Shown here piece by piece: positions 1 through 6,140 of a stretch of 11,461 nt of DNA. Each line of letters opens with the position of its first letter. Positions within the stretch are counted from its first letter, which is position 1. The notes under the pieces are model-generated. The model was not told the DNA's origin and made no database searches. It worked only from the letters and a program-made list of their open reading frames with translations. The stretch covers positions 1 to 11,461 of the forward strand of contig JAOZKS010000053.1 of assembly GCA_029935255.1 (NCBI GenBank), given 5' to 3'. Position numbers and translations under genes: made by a program. This stretch comes from Pontiella sp. Its GTDB lineage: Bacteria > Verrucomicrobiota > Kiritimatiellia > Kiritimatiellales > Pontiellaceae.

Positions 1-41
1 GCTCGATCTCAACCCGCTCCGGGCATTCGATTTCCTTAACA

Positions 42-67
42 TAAACAGGTATTAAAACACCTGTTTA
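42..67. terminator. Short perfect hairpin, possible terminator
   Basis: The arms TAAACAGGT (42-50) and ACCTGTTTA (59-67) are perfect 9-bp complements around an 8-base loop. The stem is A/T-rich and has no long T-run on either side, so termination is only a guess. It may mark the end of a gene lying mostly left of the window; forward reading frames from the left edge stop at 37-39, 42-44 and 53-55. Confidence 0.25.
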
Positions 68-147
68 GCTGCCCGTATTTACTCTTGCCAACCTCCCCCA
101 AGGGCGTATATCTCCGAACAGGAGTTTTAGAGAACTGGAGGTTGATA

Positions 148-303
148 ATGAACTTGCTTAGGTATTTTTCACCGCGCGCCCTTTCACAGTCCACAACCTC
201 TAATCTTAGTCTGATGCTTCTTCTTCTAACGGCCACCACCTCGCACACAGAAAGGGACCAGCTCTTCATCCATGCCGAGGTAGAGCGGGTCAGCGGCCCG
301 TGA
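148..303 (+). CDS. Doubtful small ORF, 51 aa, hypothetical
   Basis: A GGAGG sequence at 137-141 sits six bases before an ATG at 148, and the frame stays open for 51 codons to a TGA at 301-303. The product would begin MNLLRYFSPRALSQ, with a hydrophobic leucine run near residues 23-27. I do not recognise it. The composition (many Ser, Thr and Leu, no domain) and the antisense 77-codon ORF over the same bases are also what untranslated DNA would give. The ribosome binding site is the only positive evidence. It could be noncoding or part of a dispersed repeat. Confidence 0.15.
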   Translation: MNLLRYFSPRALSQSTTSNLSLMLLLLTATTSHTERDQLFIHAEVERVSGP

Positions 304-333
304 AGGATTTTTAGATGAGAACACTAATTTATA

Positions 334-402
334 CCACGGAATACACCGAATACACGGAACATGCATGCTGAACGGCTTCCGTGTGTTCTGTGTATTCCGT
401 GG
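334..402. repeat. Imperfect inverted repeat, 26-bp arms
   Basis: The left arm (334-359, beginning CCACGGAATACACCGAA) and right arm (377-402, ending TGTATTCCGTGG) are reverse complements at 24 of 26 positions, with a 17-base spacer. Each arm is itself built from near-direct copies of a GGAATACAC-like unit. It lies 30 bp upstream of the start of the repeat-protein relic, so it would fold in that gene's leader if transcribed. It resembles dispersed intergenic repeat elements more than a terminator, since no T-run follows. Confidence 0.7.
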
Positions 403-431
403 TTCAACCCGATTTTATAGGAGGCAGAACA

Positions 432-776
432 ATGAAAACGAGACGGACGATATGTACGGGGCTGATTTTAATCGCGGCATGTTCGGGCTGGGCGGACGAC
501 ATCACGGCCACGCTGGATTCTACGGATGGGTCGAGTGCCTTTCTGGTAAGGGATTCAACCAGCAATGTCGTAATCAGAGCGAGCGGTGATGGGAACTTTG
601 TTGCGGGTTATAACAACATCATTTCCAACTGGGTGTTTGCCTCTGTGATAAGTGGAGGAAGAAACAACGACATCGGATCTTTCTCTATCCACGCGAGTAT
701 TAGTGGCAGCGGGAATTCCATTGGGTACGATACGTTCGGCTCAACCATCGGCGGGGGTGTTAATTCGCGGTTTTGA
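432..776 (+). CDS. Secreted GGGxN-repeat protein, N-terminal remnant
   Basis: This 114-aa ORF starts at the ATG at 432, chosen because AGGAGG at 419-424 is well spaced before it. Residues 1-21 look like a secretion signal (basic MKTRR, hydrophobic TGLILIAACSGWA). Cleavage after Ala21 is plausible, and IAAC17 could alternatively serve as a lipobox. From about residue 50 there are degenerate repeats of about 15-20 residues centred on SGGRNNDIG, SGSGNSIG and GGGVNS. These recall the head repeats of trimeric autotransporter adhesins and similar beta-helical surface proteins. The ORF stops abruptly at 774-776 in the middle of a repeat. A tail in the same frame survives downstream, so this is most likely the 5' part of a broken gene. 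No anchor domain is present. Confidence 0.55.
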   Translation: MKTRRTICTGLILIAACSGWADDITATLDSTDGSSAFLVRDSTSNVVIRASGDGNFVAGYNNIISNWVFASVISGGRNNDIGSFSIHASISGSGNSIGYDTFGSTIGGGVNSRF

Positions 777-902
777 TTACGTTCCGAAACTCCGCTTCCG
801 AAGACAGAACGGAGGTATAGATTGGGTATTGGCCCATGAGGGAGGTCCACCCTCAATAAGCTGAGGGTCTACGACGGATCAACTTGGCAGGCCTGCTGGT
901 AG
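777..902 (+). pseudogene. Decayed 3' end of the repeat-protein gene
   Basis: The frame of the upstream ORF continues past its TGA (774-776) and a second TGA (837-839). It then reads STLNKLRVYDGSTWQACW and stops at TAG 900-902. This short stretch looks like a genuine C-terminal end: an LRVYDGSTW-type beta strand followed directly by a stop. The stretch between the stops (777-836) has no repeat pattern in any frame, which fits a deletion or frameshifts plus point mutations in an ancestral longer gene. The fic gene ends six bases further on, convergent. That it belongs to the same ancestral gene is inferred from frame and proximity. Confidence 0.45.
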
Positions 903-907
903 CGAAT

Positions 908-1909
908 TTAGACAAACCGGTAAACGGCGGTGCGCTTGTCCCCTTCCCGATCCAGTGAACCGGCGGTGACCCCTGCCGATAGATCCCGGCTGGCCGTGGC
1001 CGGCGAAATCGTTTTGAACAGGCGGCAATAGTCTTTTCTCGAAAAGGTCTCTTTCCCGAAGGCTTGTTGCGCGATGGAAATCCGATCCGCATAGGTGTTC
1101 CGGCTCGGCGCACTGTTTTCCCACAGGCTCGCAAGAGAGCGCCTGATTTGCTCAAGCATGAACGACACAAAACAATCCACATTGCCGCAGTTCTGTGCAT
1201 TGCAAATCTGCCTGTAGTATTCTTCGCGGCGTTCAAACACCATCGACTCGACATCGAGAAATTCAAAAACCGGATGTTCCTCCATCAACAATCGCGTCTG
1301 CCAAAGGCGGGCCACTCGGCCGTTTCCATCCAAAAATGGATGAATATTTACAAACTCAAAATGGAAGCGGATCGATTTGATCAGCATCAGATCCTCGCCA
1401 TTCTTAAGATAACCAAAAAGCGCCTCCATGGACGATTCCACGGTTTTCCAATCAGGCATGCTGCGCGTTTGCGTTTCCGTCACATAGACTTCAACCGGTC
1501 CCTGTCGGAATTTTCCAGGAACCAGCAACAGCCCTTTCCCCATCAGTGTCCGGTGGGCATCCAAGATCGACTGGATCGAAAAGGGATCAAAAGACATCAA
1601 CGTATCATAACCCTCAAGGGCATTGCGGATCTCCAGTTGCTCCTTTTTTGAAAGGGCGACCGGTCGCCCGTCGGCAATTGCTTCAACCTGCTCAACGGAA
1701 CAGCTGTTTCCTTCAATACCGGTTGATCCCCGAATTGATTTAGCACGGTTTTTCTGACGAAGTTTCGGAACTGGCCGGGATAGATGCAACCCCTCCACTT
1801 TTCCGATCAACTGCTCAACTTCGGCCAGTTTCCTGATACTTTCCGCAGAAAGCACCAACTCTGTCGGCTTCCAATTCATGTCATAGATAGTCTCATACGA
1901 TACTATCAT
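908..1909 (-). CDS. Fic-family protein adenylyltransferase with C-terminal winged helix
   Basis: This 333-aa protein of the Fic/DOC superfamily probably transfers AMP from ATP to hydroxyl side chains of target proteins. The catalytic motif HPFLDGNGR is at residues 190-198, with His190 as the general base. The flap-like segment GKFRQGPVEVYV (132-143) should position the target. An intact inhibitory motif, STGIEGN at 62-68 (Ser62 to Glu66-Gly67), lies N-terminal to the core, as in class II Fic proteins, so the enzyme is expected to be autoinhibited by Glu66. Residues about 276-333 resemble the winged-helix domain often found at the end of such proteins, so DNA binding or autoregulation is possible. 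The ATG at 1909 lies within a palindromic element and has no Shine-Dalgarno sequence. Met11 (ATG at 1879-1877) is an alternative start. No antitoxin-like partner gene is adjacent; the self-contained inhibitory motif would make one unnecessary. Confidence 0.92.
   Translation of the reverse strand: MIVSYETIYDMNWKPTELVLSAESIRKLAEVEQLIGKVEGLHLSRPVPKLRQKNRAKSIRGSTGIEGNSCSVEQVEAIADGRPVALSKKEQLEIRNALEGYDTLMSFDPFSIQSILDAHRTLMGKGLLLVPGKFRQGPVEVYVTETQTRSMPDWKTVESSMEALFGYLKNGEDLMLIKSIRFHFEFVNIHPFLDGNGRVARLWQTRLLMEEHPVFEFLDVESMVFERREEYYRQICNAQNCGNVDCFVSFMLEQIRRSLASLWENSAPSRNTYADRISIAQQAFGKETFSRKDYCRLFKTISPATASRDLSAGVTAGSLDREGDKRTAVYRFV
1886..1907 (-). promoter_or_regulatory. Palindromic operator-like copy 2, over the fic start
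   Basis: Read on the minus strand, the 22-bp element begins GATAGTATCGTATG and ends GACTATC. Its 6-bp ends (GATAGT/ACTATC) are perfect inverted repeats. It matches the upstream copy at 17 of 22 positions. It begins at the last base of the first candidate ATG and covers codons 2-8 of the longer fic reading frame. Confidence 0.5.
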
Positions 1910-1914
1910 GTCAA

Positions 1915-1936
1915 TATAGAATCATATGATTCTATC
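1915..1936 (-). promoter_or_regulatory. Palindromic operator-like copy 1, upstream of fic
   Basis: This copy contains a perfect 20-bp palindrome, ATAGAATCATATGATTCTAT (1916-1935), eight bases after the rsmA stop codon. It is spaced 29 bp from copy 2, close to three helical turns. A TTGACA sequence lies between the two copies on the minus strand (1914-1909) and could be a -35 box. Binding here would then block fic transcription. The binding protein is unknown; the Fic winged helix is one candidate. Confidence 0.55.
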
Positions 1937-1944
1937 GCATTCCC

Positions 1945-2787
1945 CTACGACAGCAACCGCGCCAGCTTTGCCCATCGCTCGATCTCGATTCTTTCGGGAC
2001 GTTCGGTATGCTCGATCCCTGCATCGGCCAGCAATTCATCAACCGGTGAAATCCCCATCCTCTTAAGAATGGTCCCGATCTGTTTGCGGCGCTGCGAGAA
2101 GCAATATTTCACTAAATTCTTGAAGGTGGGATATTCCGCGCTTCCAACGATTGGAACTTTGCGGCGCTCCATCCTGACCACGGCCGACCACACCTTCGGG
2201 GGCGGAAGAAAACAGGTTGGACTTATTTTTTTTACCAACGTATTTCCATACGCAACGCCGGTCAGGATACTGAGCACTCCATAGTGCTTGCTCCCCGCCG
2301 GGGAGCACAAGCGATCCGCCACTTCTTTCTGGATGGTAAGCGACATCAGCTCAGGGCGGTGCTCGCACTCGGCAATATCGACCATCAAGCGGCTCGCCAC
2401 GGAATAGGGAAGATTGGCCGCCACTTTCGTAATACCCCCAGCAAACAACGCATCCAAATCAACATCCAGCGCGTCGGAATCGATTAGCGTGAACTCTGTA
2501 AACCGCGACTTGAGGTATTCCACCATGGTCGGATCTTTTTCGATGCACGTGACCGACTTGGCCTTCGGAAGAATCCGCTCCGTCAGTGCTCCGAGGCCGG
2601 GGCCGATTTCGAGAACGGAATCCTTCGGCTGGAGATCGGCGGTGTTGGCGATGATGTCGAGAATGTTGGCATCGATCAGAAAGTTTTGCCCCAACCCCTT
2701 GTTCGGTCGGTGGCCAAGCTTTTCCAGCAGTGCGCGGACTTCCTTCGGACTCGTCAATCGCGGGGTGGCAGTCATCATTTCTTCCAT
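1945..2787 (-). CDS. rsmA: 16S rRNA (adenine1518/1519-N6)-dimethyltransferase RsmA (KsgA)
   Basis: This 280-aa SAM-dependent enzyme dimethylates two adjacent adenines in the 3' hairpin of 16S rRNA late in 30S assembly. The family signatures are in order: GLGQNFL at 31-37, SAM-binding motif LEIGPGLGALTE at 59-70, acidic SAM contact IEKD near 82-85, catalytic NLPY at 125-128, and later FLPPPKVWS and FSQRRKQ. The length is normal for the family. The gene overlaps the end of pdxA. The ATG at 2787 gives a 13-base overlap, while Met4 (2778) would give a classic ATGA overlap with the pdxA stop and is an equally good start. Coupled pdxA-rsmA translation is also known from the enterobacterial surA-pdxA-rsmA operon. 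Confidence 0.97.
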   Translation of the reverse strand: MEEMMTATPRLTSPKEVRALLEKLGHRPNKGLGQNFLIDANILDIIANTADLQPKDSVLEIGPGLGALTERILPKAKSVTCIEKDPTMVEYLKSRFTEFTLIDSDALDVDLDALFAGGITKVAANLPYSVASRLMVDIAECEHRPELMSLTIQKEVADRLCSPAGSKHYGVLSILTGVAYGNTLVKKISPTCFLPPPKVWSAVVRMERRKVPIVGSAEYPTFKNLVKYCFSQRRKQIGTILKRMGISPVDELLADAGIEHTERPERIEIERWAKLARLLS

Positions 2788-3728
2788 GGGTTTTTCTTTC
2801 CGGCCATTTCGATGGCGAGGGCGATGGCGTTTTTCATGCTTTTGGGCGAGGCTTGGTTTTTCCCGGCAATCCCAAACGCGGTGCCGTGGTCGGGCGAGGT
2901 GCGGATGATCGGAAGGCCGAGGGTGATGTTGACCCCTTCGTCGAAGCCGTTCATTTTCAGCGGGCCGAGCCCTTGGTCATGGTACATGGCGACGACAGCG
3001 GCGTACTGACCTTTCTGCGCTTGAAAGAAAATGGTGTCGGCCGGTACGGCATCGGAAACGTTGAAGCCTTTTTTGCGTGCGGCACGGATGGCGGGGTTGA
3101 TGAGTTCGATCTCTTCGCGACCCAATACGCCTCCATCGCCGGCATGGGGATTTAATCCGCAGACCCCTATTTTTCCGTTTTGAAGCCCGAAAAGCTTGAG
3201 CGCTTGCCCCGTCAGCTCGATGGCCTCGCGAATGGTTTTGCGGGTGAGTGCGGTGGGGACGGCGGAAAGCGGGATGTGGCGGGTGACGAGCATGACGCGG
3301 AGGCCGCCGCCCATGAGCATCATGCCGAAGGTTTTGGTGTGAGTGAGCTCGGCGAGGAATTCGGTGTGGCCCGGCACATCGATGCCTGCCTTCTGGAAAC
3401 CTTGCTTACTGATCGGCGCGGTGACCATGGCATCGAGCGCGCCGGAGAGGCTTCCTTCGACCGCCCGGCGGATGGATTGCTCTGCGAGTCGGGAGGCCTC
3501 GATGCGAATCTTTCCGGGCTGCCATTTGACCGCACTTTCAATATGCCAAAATTCCACTTTACGAGGAAGGGGGAGCTGCATCGCGGCGGCCTGTTCGCGA
3601 ACAACCTGCTCGGAGCCGATAAAGACAAATTGCACCTTCGCGGGCCAGCGGTGCTTGGCAACGGCCTTGAGCGCCACCTCGGGCCCGATGCCGTTGATGT
3701 CGCCGATGGTGATTCCGATTCGTTTCAT
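2775..3728 (-). CDS. pdxA: 4-hydroxythreonine-4-phosphate dehydrogenase PdxA
   Basis: This 317-aa enzyme oxidises 4-phosphohydroxy-L-threonine with NAD in the DXP-dependent route to pyridoxal 5'-phosphate. The sequence shows GDINGIGPEV (9-18), TAPISKQGF (103-111), PGHTEFLAE (119-127), and the three metal-binding histidines expected from the family: His151 (RHIPL), His195 (GLNPHAGDGG) and His250 (AMYHDQGLGPLK). The C-terminal ITLGLPIIRTSPDHGTAF block (268-285) is intact. The length is close to normal. The start at 3728 is the only one consistent with the family N-terminus (MKRIGITIGD), yet it has no clear Shine-Dalgarno. It lies 12 bp after the T-run of the glnN terminator, so expression depends on read-through or an internal promoter in the 3' part of glnN. 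Confidence 0.97.
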   Translation of the reverse strand: MKRIGITIGDINGIGPEVALKAVAKHRWPAKVQFVFIGSEQVVREQAAAMQLPLPRKVEFWHIESAVKWQPGKIRIEASRLAEQSIRRAVEGSLSGALDAMVTAPISKQGFQKAGIDVPGHTEFLAELTHTKTFGMMLMGGGLRVMLVTRHIPLSAVPTALTRKTIREAIELTGQALKLFGLQNGKIGVCGLNPHAGDGGVLGREEIELINPAIRAARKKGFNVSDAVPADTIFFQAQKGQYAAVVAMYHDQGLGPLKMNGFDEGVNITLGLPIIRTSPDHGTAFGIAGKNQASPKSMKNAIALAIEMAGKKNPWKK

Positions 3729-3740
3729 GCGCTGGAAGAT

Positions 3741-3771
3741 AAAAAAAGGCCTCGCGCAATGCGAGGCCTTT
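3741..3771 (-). terminator. Intrinsic terminator of glnN
   Basis: On the minus strand the 11-bp perfect stem AAAGGCCTCGC / GCGAGGCCTTT with a 5-base loop (ATTGC) runs straight into a seven-T run (complement of 3741-3747). It lies about 20 bp past the glnN stop codon and ends just before the pdxA start. Confidence 0.9.
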
Positions 3772-3791
3772 CGAGGGTCTGTTCTTGCGAA

Positions 3792-5825
3792 CTAGACCTG
3801 GAGCATTTCCGTGTAGGTCGGCAGCGGCCAAAGGTCGGCCGGAATAAGCGCTTCCAGCGCATCGACGGACTCGCGGAGTTTGTTCATGGCAACAATCTCT
3901 GCGGCAGGCCCTTCGGCCGCTTCGAGGGCGGCAACACCCGATACCGTCTGTTCGAGCAGACTGGACATTTCTCCAGCAAGCCCTGCAACCGCCGGTACGG
4001 CGGAGTATTCGGTGATGGCGGTGACCGCCGCCGGAACGATCAGGGTTTTGACCATATCAATCGCCGTATTCGCTTCAATACCAATCAGGGTCTCGTAGGT
4101 TTCCTTATAGGTGTTGTAGCGCGATTCCAGCTCTTCGCTGCTGAGTACGTTGTACTTGGCAAAGACATCCTTGGCTTTCTGCGTATTCAGCATTTCAAGG
4201 GCTTCCGGTGTAGTCACCAGATTCGGCAGGCCCTTCCCAACCGCGTCGGCGAGCCACTCGTCGGTGTAGCCATCGCCGTTGAAGAGGATGCGCTTATGCT
4301 CTTTGATGATTTCGGCGAGAACCTCTTGCAGGGCCGCATTGAACTCCTTGCCTTCGGCCACGTCGGCTTCGATCTTGGTGCTGATGTAGTCGAATGCTTC
4401 CGCAACGATGGTGTTGAGCACCACGTTGGCACCAGCCGGGCTTTGGTTGGAACCCACGGCACGGAACTCGAAACGGTTTCCAACAAAGGCGAAGGGCGAG
4501 GTGCGGTTGCGGTCGGTATTGCCGCGCGGAAGCTTCGGCAGCAGATCGACACCGAGGGAGATGCTTCCGCCATCCTTGGAGCTGCTGGCTCCACCGGCTT
4601 CGATCTGTTCAACAATGTCGGTGAGCTGATCGCCCAGGAAGATGGAAACGATGGCGGGCGGTGCTTCGTTAGCGCCGAGGCGGTGATCGTTTCCTGCGGA
4701 GGCAACCGAAGATCGCAGCAGGTCGGCATGGGTGTCGACGGCTTTCATGAGCGCAACAATGATGGTCATGAATTTTGCGTTTTCATGCGGGTTGTCGCCG
4801 GGCTTCAGCCAGTTCTTTCCATCCGGTCCGGAGATGGACCAGTTGTTGTGCTTGCCGGAACCGTTGACCCCTGCAAAGGGCTTCTCGTGCAACAGGCAGG
4901 CAAAGCCGTGCTTTTCGGCGAGGGTGTGGAGCACTTCCATGGTGATCATGTTGTGATCGACGGAAATGTTGAGGGTTTCGAAGACCGGGGCGAGCTCGAA
5001 CTGCGCAGGGCATACTTCGTTGTGGCGGGTCTTGGCGGGCACGCCCAGCTTCCATAGTTCAAGGTCGAGGTCGGCCATGAAGGCGGCAACGCGGGTCTTG
5101 ATGGCACCGAAGTAGTGGTCGTCGAGTTGCTGATGTTTGCTCGAAGCCTTTCCGAAGAGGGTGCGTCCGGTGGCCTGAAGGTCGGGACGTGCGGCGTAGA
5201 GATCCACATCGATCAGGAAGTATTCCTGTTCGGAACCCAGCGTGGCTTTGGCCATGGTGTCGCCGCAGTCAATTCCGAAGAGCTTACCCAGACGAACGGT
5301 CTGCTCGGAGAGTACGTTCATGGAGCGCAGCAACGGGGTCTTTTTGTCGAGTGCTTCGCCGTTGTATCCACAGAAGACGGTGGGAATGCAAAGGGTGGCC
5401 GCGCCAGCGCCATCGTATTTGATGAAGGCTGGGCTGGTCGGGTCCCAACCGGTGTAGCCCCGTGCTTCGAAGGTGGCACGCAGTCCGCCAGAGGGGAAGG
5501 AAGAGGCATCGGGTTCGCCCTGGATGAGTTCATCGCCGGAGAAGCCGGTAACGACTCCTCCCTTGAAATCGGGGAAGATGAATGAATCGTGTTTTTCGGC
5601 CGTGGAGCCGGTGAGGGGCTGGAACCAGTGCGTGTAGTGGGTGGCACCCTTTTCCATGGCCCATTCTTTCATGGCTTCCGCCACTTCGTCGGCAATGCCG
5701 GCATCGAGCTCGGCACCGCTGTCGATGGTTTTCTTGAGCGATGCAAAGGTCGGCACAGAAAGGCGTTGTTCCATTACCGGCAGACCAAATACGTTTTCAC
5801 CGAATGCTTCGATGTTGTTTTTCAT
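3792..5825 (-). CDS. glnN: Glutamine synthetase type III (GSIII, GlnN)
   Basis: The 677-aa enzyme makes glutamine from glutamate, ammonia and ATP. It is the large type III form, far longer than the roughly 450-residue GSI. Visible blocks include THYTHWFQPLTG (62-73) of the GSIII N-terminal region, the metal-binding GSEQEYFLID (197-206), NEVCPAQFELAP (269-280), KPFAGVNGSGKHNNWS (315-330) covering the conserved Asn-Gly-Ser-Gly-His/Lys loop, RLGANEAPPAI (382-392), and RTSPFAFVGNRFEFRA (441-456). A GSIII-type helical C-terminal part follows. I chose the ATG at 5825 because AGGAG (5835-5831) precedes it at ideal spacing. An in-frame ATG at 5870 exists but falls inside a leader hairpin. The gene stands alone between two terminators or hairpins, with a sigma-54 promoter candidate upstream, which fits nitrogen control. 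Confidence 0.97.
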   Translation of the reverse strand: MKNNIEAFGENVFGLPVMEQRLSVPTFASLKKTIDSGAELDAGIADEVAEAMKEWAMEKGATHYTHWFQPLTGSTAEKHDSFIFPDFKGGVVTGFSGDELIQGEPDASSFPSGGLRATFEARGYTGWDPTSPAFIKYDGAGAATLCIPTVFCGYNGEALDKKTPLLRSMNVLSEQTVRLGKLFGIDCGDTMAKATLGSEQEYFLIDVDLYAARPDLQATGRTLFGKASSKHQQLDDHYFGAIKTRVAAFMADLDLELWKLGVPAKTRHNEVCPAQFELAPVFETLNISVDHNMITMEVLHTLAEKHGFACLLHEKPFAGVNGSGKHNNWSISGPDGKNWLKPGDNPHENAKFMTIIVALMKAVDTHADLLRSSVASAGNDHRLGANEAPPAIVSIFLGDQLTDIVEQIEAGGASSSKDGGSISLGVDLLPKLPRGNTDRNRTSPFAFVGNRFEFRAVGSNQSPAGANVVLNTIVAEAFDYISTKIEADVAEGKEFNAALQEVLAEIIKEHKRILFNGDGYTDEWLADAVGKGLPNLVTTPEALEMLNTQKAKDVFAKYNVLSSEELESRYNTYKETYETLIGIEANTAIDMVKTLIVPAAVTAITEYSAVPAVAGLAGEMSSLLEQTVSGVAALEAAEGPAAEIVAMNKLRESVDALEALIPADLWPLPTYTEMLQV

Positions 5826-5830
5826 GCTAT

Positions 5831-5835
5831 CTCCT
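5831..5835 (-). promoter_or_regulatory. Ribosome binding site of glnN
   Basis: Minus-strand AAAGGAGATAGCATG places AGGAG five bases before the ATG at 5825. This decides the start in favour of 5825 rather than the upstream in-frame ATG at 5870, which has no such site. Confidence 0.75.
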
Positions 5836-5846
5836 TTAATATTTAT

Positions 5847-5872
5847 CGTTGCCTCCGAGACCGGCGGCAACG
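5847..5872 (-). other. Leader hairpin just upstream of the glnN RBS
   Basis: On the minus strand CGTTGCC and GGCAACG form a perfect 7-bp outer stem. After one mismatch a CCG/CGG inner stem closes a four-base loop (GTCT). The structure ends 11 bases before the ribosome binding site and has no T-run, so it is not a terminator. It may protect the mRNA or modulate translation. Confidence 0.5.
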
Positions 5873-5886
5873 CTCCTTAATCGAAT

Positions 5887-5922
5887 AAAAAAATCCGAGG
5901 CTTCCGGTGGTTTGGAAACGCC
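5887..5922 (-). terminator. Attenuator-like hairpin with T-run in the glnN leader
   Basis: On the minus strand GGC-GT-TTCC (5922-5914) pairs with GGAAGCC (5905-5899), giving seven base pairs with a two-base bulge and an eight-base loop. Five bases later comes a seven-T run (complement of 5887-5893). It lies between the sigma-54 promoter candidate and the glnN start. It could attenuate glnN, or simply end transcripts arriving from ompH-lpxD about 220 bp upstream. Confidence 0.35.
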
Positions 5923-5972
5923 CGAAACAACCCCGTTGCCAACAACTTCAAACTAAAACAGAGCTCTCCCCG

Positions 5973-5989
5973 TGCAGTTTTCATGCCAA
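5973..5989 (-). promoter_or_regulatory. Candidate sigma-54 (-24/-12) promoter of glnN
   Basis: The minus strand reads TTGGCATGAAAACTGCA. The known consensus is YTGGCACG-N4-TTGCW. The invariant GG and GC are both present with exactly the required spacing (12 bases from GG to GC); only two less-conserved positions differ. Transcription would start near 5962, leaving a leader of about 137 bases. The DNA immediately upstream (about 5990-6075) is very A/T-rich, as expected where bending brings an activator to the polymerase. NtrC-type control of glutamine synthetase is well known in other bacteria; its operation here is inferred. Confidence 0.6.
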
Positions 5990-6140
5990 CCAATTCGAAT
6001 AATTACATAACCAATTAATCATCAATTACTAATAAATATATTATTTCAAGCAGACAACTCTATATCAAACATATTTGTAAGGTCTTTCGGAGCCGTGGTA
6101 CATAAATGGCGCACAAAGCATCGGTATTTATCGCTTACTA

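Noticed and set aside
1..42. A possible partial gene at the left edge, including a minus-strand reading resembling ECPERVEIE, like the RsmA C-terminal RPERIEIER
   Set aside because: The frame has a stop at 65-67 and no start codon between there and the edge, and the resemblance covers too few residues to support a duplicated rsmA end.
36..269. A 77-codon arginine-rich minus-strand frame
   Set aside because: No ribosome binding site or domain; the arginine richness comes from a TTCTTCTTC tract read in reverse.
1064..1651. A 195-codon plus-strand frame opposite fic
   Set aside because: It is the antisense of the Fic catalytic core; no ribosome binding site or domain supports it.
3180..5057. 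A 625-codon open frame on the plus strand antisense to pdxA and glnN
   Set aside because: It crosses two clearly real genes and their terminator, has no recognisable domain and a composition typical of an antisense shadow in GC-rich coding DNA.
6098..6114. A weakly symmetric GTAC...GCAC site about 140 bp upstream of the sigma-54 promoter start, considered as an NtrC site
   Set aside because: Only the outer bases are symmetric; the match to the NtrC consensus is too poor.
6106..6135. A hairpin (ATAAAT/ATTTAT arms) just after the lpxD stop, considered as a terminator
   Set aside because: The arms pair over only six A/T bases and the interior is mostly mismatched, with no T-run.
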